Positions 9,126-12,969 of a DNA stretch of 12,969 bases are shown one piece after another. The notes beneath the pieces are model-generated. The model was not told where the DNA came from and did not search any database. It saw only the letters and a list, made by a program, of their open reading frames with translations. Within the stretch, counting starts at the first letter, position 1. Each line of letters starts with the position of its first letter. The position numbers and the translations under genes were made by a program. This stretch comes from Clostridia bacterium. GTDB lineage: Bacteria > Bacillota_A > Clostridia > Oscillospirales > CAG-272. The DNA is taken from NCBI GenBank assembly GCA_017472105.1, contig JAFUQY010000082.1, forward strand, positions 1 through 12,969, in the 5' to 3' direction.

Positions 9126-11297
9126 TCAGTTCACGGTTTTGTTTGACCGCGCCGCCATTTTCTCCAGCCGCAGTGCGGTTTCGCGGTTTTCGGACTTCTC
9201 CAGCGTAGGATCGTCCTGTGCCGTGCGTTTTGCGTAGAACGATGCGCGCTCGATCAGGCTTGTGTCGCGGCAGGCGGAGGTCAGGGCATCGCTCATCTGC
9301 CCGTGCTGACGGATCACGCCCGCATCGGAGAAGAAGTCGCCCGGTCCGCGCAGTTCCAGATCGTATTCCGCGATTTTGAAGCCGTCGGAGGTGCTTTTGA
9401 TCGCGCGCAGACGTTCGGCGGATTCCGGTGTCGTCGAATCGGATACCAGAACGAAATACGATTTTGCCGTGCCCCGTCCGACGCGTCCTCTGAGCTGATG
9501 CAGCTGGGACAGCCCGAACCGCTCGGCATTTTCGACAATCATCAGCGTCGCATTGGGCACATTCACGCCGACCTCGATGACGGTCGTGGAAACAAGCACA
9601 TCCACCGCACCCGCGGCAAATGCGGTCATGATTTTCTCGCGCTCCGTGGATTTCATCTTGCCGTGGACGTATTCCACCGTCAGCCCGTCCAGTTCTTCCT
9701 TGAGGTATTCGGCAAACACCGTCGCGGCTTTCAGAGGCGTGCTCGTGTCAACCTCCATGTCAACGAACGGGATGTCCGCCATTTCTTCCGTGTCGGTTTC
9801 CTCAGCCTCCGCTTCATCGACGGCGGGACACACCACGTAAACCTGATGCCCCTCCTCCGTCTGTTTGCGGATGAAGCCGTTGAGCCGTTCGCGGTAGCTT
9901 TCGTTGACCACGAGCGTGTCGATTTTCTGCCGTCCCTTGGGAAGCTCGTCAATGCGGGACACATCAAGGCTTCCGAACGCCGCAAGAGTCAGAGTCCGCG
10001 GGATCGGCGTTGCGCTCATGACAAGGCTGTGGATGCCGTCGCCTTTTTCGAACAGTGCCGCTCTCTGCATGACGCCGAACCGATGCTGTTCATCGATGAC
10101 TGCCAGTCCCAGCCGCTCGATCTCCACGCCTTCCGACAGCAGTGCGTGCGTGCCGATGACGATATCAATCCCGCCGCCGATCTGGGTGTCCGTGAGTCCG
10201 GTCAGGATTTTGTCTTTTTCGCGTTTCTTCGTCGATCCGGTCAGCAGAGCGCAGTGGATCCCGAGCGGTGTGAACAGCTTCACGAAATCCTCCGCATGCT
10301 GATTGGCGAGAATCTCCGTCGGAACCATCAGCGCCGCGCGGTATCCGGATTTCACAGCCGCATAGCACGCCGCCGCCGCAACGATGGTCTTACCGCTGCC
10401 GACATCGCCCGTGAGAATCCGGTTCATCAGGCTATCCCCTGCCATGTCCGCGAGAATTTCGTCGACCGAACGCCGCTGTGCTCCCGTCATCTCAAACGGA
10501 AGTGCGTCGTAGAATTCCTGCATCGCATCACAGCTGACCGGGCAGGTGTTTTTCTTTTTCCGCCGTGCCTGACCGAGGTTCATCGACAGAAGCGTCAGAT
10601 ACAGCTCGTCGAACATCAGGCGCCGCTTTGCCGTCTCAATCGCCGAAACCGACTCCGGACGGTGAATCTGCGTCACGGTCCATGCGTATGTCGGCATTCC
10701 CATTTCCGCGAGCGCGTCCTTCGGCATGTACTCCGTCAGCTCGTTCCCGCAGATCCGCATGGCTTCACCGACGAGCTGTGCCATCACCTTCTGCGACAGA
10801 CCTGCGCTCAGCGGATACACCGGCACGATGTCAGCCAGCTTCACCGCCTCGTCCATGCGTTCCGCGATGGGATTTGTCGCCTGCACGCGGTTGTATTCGC
10901 AGGTGAATCTGCCGAAGAAGCGGAACGTCTCCCCGACATGGAACACATTTTTCATGTACGCCATGTTGAAATACGTCAGCTCCGCTGTTCCGGTTTCGTC
11001 GAACGCCTTCACTTTCAGAAGCACCATCCCGCGCCGGATCATCCGCACCTCGGGCTCCGTGGAAACGGTCAGTTCCGCCGCAAACGGACCTTTTTCGCCG
11101 TTCTTCAGGCGGTCGCGGATGACGGAAATCGTCTGGATGTCACCCCGGTTCTGGTATGCGCGCGGAAAAATGCGGATCAGATCGCCAAGCGTTTCCGCAC
11201 CGAGCTTTGCGAGAGCCTCACGCCGCGCATCCCCGACACCTTTCAGCACCGTAACCGGGCGATCCATGTTTTTCATTGGAGTCTGTTTGTCTGTCAT
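9126..11297 (-). CDS. recG: ATP-dependent DNA helicase RecG
   Basis: Branch-migration helicase that remodels stalled replication forks and Holliday junctions. The 723-residue protein has the N-terminal wedge (OB-fold) domain at about 55-155, then superfamily 2 helicase motifs: Walker A GDVGSGKT at 297-304, DEQH box at 402-405, SAT at 428-430 and QLRGRVGRG at 601-609. The TRG region is ELRGPGDFFSDAGVIRQHG at 648-666, unusual because SDAGVI sits where GTR or GRR is expected. An acidic stretch at 494-518 lengthens the linker between helicase lobes. The ATG at 11297 has only a weak ribosome binding site; ATGs at 11276 and 11267 are alternatives with none better. A promoter at 11335-11363 drives it, and three more genes follow closely, so it may head a four-gene transcript. 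Confidence 0.96.
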   Translation of the reverse strand: MTDKQTPMKNMDRPVTVLKGVGDARREALAKLGAETLGDLIRIFPRAYQNRGDIQTISVIRDRLKNGEKGPFAAELTVSTEPEVRMIRRGMVLLKVKAFDETGTAELTYFNMAYMKNVFHVGETFRFFGRFTCEYNRVQATNPIAERMDEAVKLADIVPVYPLSAGLSQKVMAQLVGEAMRICGNELTEYMPKDALAEMGMPTYAWTVTQIHRPESVSAIETAKRRLMFDELYLTLLSMNLGQARRKKKNTCPVSCDAMQEFYDALPFEMTGAQRRSVDEILADMAGDSLMNRILTGDVGSGKTIVAAAACYAAVKSGYRAALMVPTEILANQHAEDFVKLFTPLGIHCALLTGSTKKREKDKILTGLTDTQIGGGIDIVIGTHALLSEGVEIERLGLAVIDEQHRFGVMQRAALFEKGDGIHSLVMSATPIPRTLTLAAFGSLDVSRIDELPKGRQKIDTLVVNESYRERLNGFIRKQTEEGHQVYVVCPAVDEAEAEETDTEEMADIPFVDMEVDTSTPLKAATVFAEYLKEELDGLTVEYVHGKMKSTEREKIMTAFAAGAVDVLVSTTVIEVGVNVPNATLMIVENAERFGLSQLHQLRGRVGRGTAKSYFVLVSDSTTPESAERLRAIKSTSDGFKIAEYDLELRGPGDFFSDAGVIRQHGQMSDALTSACRDTSLIERASFYAKRTAQDDPTLEKSENRETALRLEKMAARSNKTVN

Positions 11298-11334
11298 ATA
11301 TCAAATTTCACTGATTTCATGTTCATTTTACCTG

Positions 11335-11363
11335 ATTTTATCATAAAAACCGCCGAATTGCAA
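11335..11363 (-). promoter_or_regulatory. Sigma-A type promoter for recG
   Basis: On the minus strand, TTGCAA (11363-11358) is followed by a 17-nt spacer and TAAAAT (11340-11335), with TG one base before the -10 (extended -10). Transcription would start near 11328, giving a leader of about 30 nt to the recG ATG. This is back to back with the plus-strand promoter at 11444-11472. Confidence 0.65.
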
Positions 11364-11443
11364 GTACATCACCGAAAGTCGTGCGAACATTTTTTCGATC
11401 CCGGACAATTCCTCCGGATGCGTGAAATCCTGCGGAAAAACCG

Positions 11444-11472
11444 TTGATTCGGCTCCGGGTTTATGGTATAAT
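11444..11472 (+). promoter_or_regulatory. Sigma-A type promoter for the kinase/pyrophosphatase-like fusion gene
   Basis: TTGATT (11444-11449), a 17-nt spacer and a perfect TATAAT (11467-11472) with an extended TG at 11464-11465. The predicted start of transcription is near 11479, about 25 nt before the ATG at 11504. No operator-like palindrome is evident. The rest of the 206-bp divergent gap holds only the recG promoter and no further gene. Confidence 0.75.
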
Positions 11473-11503
11473 GCATTCAGTATAGAATCGGCAGGAGCAT
11501 GGC

Positions 11504-12664
11504 ATGAACAAGGGCAGAATTATTTTTTTGAACGGACTGACAAGCTGCGGCAAATCCTCGGTTGCGGAGCGGATGAAAGCGCTGTGCGATGAGGTGCTGT
11601 ACGTGGTTTCCAACGATATTTTCCACTGTATGGTGGATCGGAAATTCTTCCGGCAGGATTACTGGAAAATGGTCGCGCACACGATCACATCGCAGTATTA
11701 CGCGGCGCGCGGCATGGCAGAGGCGGGATTTTCCGTTGTGATCGACGGGATGCTTCTCGATCTTCCGGCGTACCGGGAGCAGTTCGGGAAATCCAACGCG
11801 GAGCTGGTGCGGCAGATTTTCGACGGCATCGACGTGACCTATGTGAATTTCGTCTGTCCGCCCGGTGAGCTGAGACGGCGCAATCTCGCACGGGGTGACC
11901 GCGGTGAATTCCAGTCCGACGAGCAGGCACGGCTGATGACGAAGGATTTTTCGTACGATCTCGAAATCGACGTGATGAAAACCATGCCGGAGGAGTCCGC
12001 CGAAGCAATTCTCACAGCATGCTCCCTGCCGTTTACGCGTACGAAAAAACTCGACTGCACCTGCGCGGCATCGCGTGTGAAGCTGCTCTCTTCCCTGCTC
12101 GGCGGCCGTGCGGATGTGACTTCTCTTACGGATGAAGCATATGCGCACGACGGATATCCGTTGGAATTGAAGCTGGTTCTGCGCGATCCCTCGGACGACG
12201 TGACCGGGCTTCTCACCGAGCGCGGATACACCATGCTCTCCCGCAGCGATCGGGTCATCACGTTCCTGCACGGCAATCGCGAGCGTCTCCGTGTACTCAT
12301 GCATCCGGACGCGGATCTGACGCATACTTTATCACAGCTCGGACGTGAGGTGAGAGTCACCGTTGACCGTCCGGCGGGCAGTGTACATCCCGAACACAGT
12401 GACATGGTCTACCCTGTCAACTACGGCTTCATCGAAGGGATTTCCTCCGGTGACGGCGAGTGGATGGATGCATATATTCCCGGCGTATGCACACCTTTAT
12501 CCGCATTCACGGGTACGGTTTCCGCCGTCATCCACCGCTTTGACGACTGCGATGACAAGCTGATTGTGACGCCGCTGGATACCGTTTTCACGCCGGGTGA
12601 GATCCGGAAGATGACTGCGTTCTGCGAAAAACACTTTGATTCCGTCGTCATCTGCCGGGCGTAA
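11504..12664 (+). CDS. Fusion: CPT-like P-loop kinase + unassigned middle domain + PPase-like domain
   Basis: 386 residues in three parts. Residues 1-175 match the chloramphenicol phosphotransferase-like kinase family: P-loop NGLTSCGKSS at 10-19, an aspartate at 38 (SNDIF) in the place of the CPT catalytic acid, RGDR at 130-133 and YDLEID at 151-156. Residues 181-281 are an unassigned alpha/beta segment. Residues 282-386 resemble a shortened family I pyrophosphatase (VTVDRP 285-290, HPEH 295-298, YPVNYGF 303-309, GDGEWMDAY 316-324, HRFDDCDDK 344-352) but lack the strand pair that carries K29, E31 and R43 in E. coli. AGGAG lies 6 nt before the ATG and a good promoter precedes it. It stands alone, with no clear terminator. 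The kinase substrate is unknown; drug phosphorylation is one option, not shown. There is no signal peptide. Confidence 0.85.
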   Translation: MNKGRIIFLNGLTSCGKSSVAERMKALCDEVLYVVSNDIFHCMVDRKFFRQDYWKMVAHTITSQYYAARGMAEAGFSVVIDGMLLDLPAYREQFGKSNAELVRQIFDGIDVTYVNFVCPPGELRRRNLARGDRGEFQSDEQARLMTKDFSYDLEIDVMKTMPEESAEAILTACSLPFTRTKKLDCTCAASRVKLLSSLLGGRADVTSLTDEAYAHDGYPLELKLVLRDPSDDVTGLLTERGYTMLSRSDRVITFLHGNRERLRVLMHPDADLTHTLSQLGREVRVTVDRPAGSVHPEHSDMVYPVNYGFIEGISSGDGEWMDAYIPGVCTPLSAFTGTVSAVIHRFDDCDDKLIVTPLDTVFTPGEIRKMTAFCEKHFDSVVICRA

Positions 12665-12757
12665 ATCTGTATTTTTGTGCATTATCAATAATTTCCGCAC
12701 ATTTCGAATGATGTTTTTATGGAATATGCAGAAAGAGCAAAAATTGCATCAAACGTA

Positions 12758-12786
12758 TTGACAATTCAGTTAGCTTGTGCTAAAAT
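12758..12786 (+). promoter_or_regulatory. Strong consensus promoter in the AT-rich right edge
   Basis: Perfect TTGACA (12758-12763), 17-nt spacer, then TAAAAT (12781-12786) preceded by TG at 12778-12779 (extended -10). It is the closest to consensus in the window. The transcript would start near 12793 and run through the leader ORF to the terminator at 12967, about 175 nt if terminated. The preceding bases 12665-12757 are AT-rich and hold no gene I can support. Confidence 0.85.
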
Positions 12787-12816
12787 TACACCATCATCAC
12801 GGAAGGATAACAAATC

Positions 12817-12900
12817 ATGAAAACGTTTGTCGTATATTTTGCATATTTTACCTCTTACTTTACGCTGTGTAATAAAGTAAGAGTGTTTGTGCTGCGATAA
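12817..12900 (+). CDS. 27-residue leader peptide (putative attenuator ORF)
   Basis: Short ORF with GGAAGGA at 12801-12807, 9 nt before its ATG, placed 24 nt downstream of a predicted transcription start. The 27-residue product begins MKTFVVYFAYFTSYF and is rich in Phe, Tyr and Val, with a basic end (NKVRVFVLR). It is not a signal peptide with a following domain; it stops at TAA. Codons 12-23 contain both arms of an 11-bp hairpin, so ribosome position would decide whether that hairpin forms. Size, position and the terminator downstream match leader peptides of attenuated resistance genes (tet(M) has a leader ORF of similar length). The role is inference; translation has good sequence support. 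Confidence 0.6.
   Translation: MKTFVVYFAYFTSYFTLCNKVRVFVLR
12852..12883 (+). promoter_or_regulatory. 11-bp hairpin inside the leader ORF
   Basis: CTCTTACTTTA (12852-12862) pairs perfectly with TAAAGTAAGAG (12873-12883) around a 10-nt loop. No T-run follows, so it is not a terminator itself. The loop bases CTGTG (12865-12869) could instead pair with CACAG (12933-12937) in the terminator's left arm, a weak candidate antiterminator contact. Confidence 0.6.
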
Positions 12901-12921
12901 TAGTTTTTATAGAAAATATAG

Positions 12922-12967
12922 AAGCGGATCACCACAGTATTGACACTGTCGGGAGATTCGCTTTTTT
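12922..12967 (+). terminator. Intrinsic terminator at the end of the leader (likely attenuator)
   Basis: AGCGGAT (12923-12929) pairs with ATTCGCT (12956-12962) with one G-U. The stem continues through C12930-G12955, CC (12932-12933) with GG (12952-12953), and ACAGT (12934-12938) with ACTGT (12945-12949), with one A-A mismatch and a 2-nt bulge. The loop is ATTGAC. Six T follow at 12962-12967. It lies 22 nt after the leader stop codon, as expected for an attenuator controlling a gene just past the window. Confidence 0.8.
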
Positions 12968-12969
12968 GA

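Noticed and set aside
9303..11447. 714-codon plus-strand ORF opposite recG
   Set aside because: It is the mirror of a clear recG with all helicase motifs. The product is rich in His and Arg, has no recognisable domain, and no ribosome binding site stands before it. Long antisense frames are common in GC-rich genes.
12670..12720. Possible terminator after the fusion gene (TGTGC pairing with GCACA)
   Set aside because: Only a 5-bp stem with a long loop, and no T-run directly after it.
12901..12922. Small TTTT/AAAA hairpin between leader stop and terminator
   Set aside because: Four A-T pairs only; too weak to support.

Overview
The window looks like chromosome from a moderately GC-rich Clostridia-type Firmicute, probably a gut anaerobe. 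This rests on several things: strong AAGGAG-type ribosome binding sites before most starts, sigma-70/sigma-A promoters with extended -10 boxes, a family I pyrophosphatase of the clostridial type (N-terminus MNIWHDF), and sugar genes typical of gut anaerobes. No rRNA, marker gene or database search was available, so the assignment is inference.

Left arm, plus strand (1-4991): the 3' end of a PLP-dependent aminotransferase, then a tight five-gene run. This holds inorganic pyrophosphatase (ppa), the ribosome-assembly GTPase Obg, a class I SAM methyltransferase, L-ribulose-5-phosphate 4-epimerase (AraD) and an unrecognised helical protein. Stops and starts overlap (TAATG, TGATG, ATGA) or lie 13 nt apart. 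A strong hairpin terminator at 5001-5044 ends the run and separates it from the convergent arm.

Middle arm, minus strand (11363 down to 5050): a promoter at 11335-11363 drives recG, followed at short spacing by a 66-residue Cys-rich protein, a GH36-type alpha-galactosidase and a heparinase II/III-family protein. Neither sugar enzyme has a signal peptide, so they probably work in the cytoplasm on imported oligosaccharides. No transporter or regulator for them is in the window.

Right arm, plus strand (11444-12664): a good promoter (TTGATT, 17 nt, extended TATAAT) precedes one gene for an unusual 386-residue fusion. It joins a chloramphenicol-phosphotransferase-like P-loop kinase, an unassigned middle domain and a reduced inorganic-pyrophosphatase-like domain.

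Right edge (12665-12969): base composition drops sharply (35% G+C by hand count over 12721-12960, against 41/60 in one sampled line of the neighbouring gene). This AT-rich stretch holds the best promoter in the window, a 27-codon Phe/Tyr-rich leader ORF, an 11-bp hairpin inside that ORF, and a strong intrinsic terminator at the last bases. The layout is that of a transcription-attenuation leader, as known upstream of ribosome-targeting antibiotic resistance genes such as tet(M). The regulated gene would lie just beyond the window. This leader and the kinase/pyrophosphatase-like fusion are the two most interesting items.
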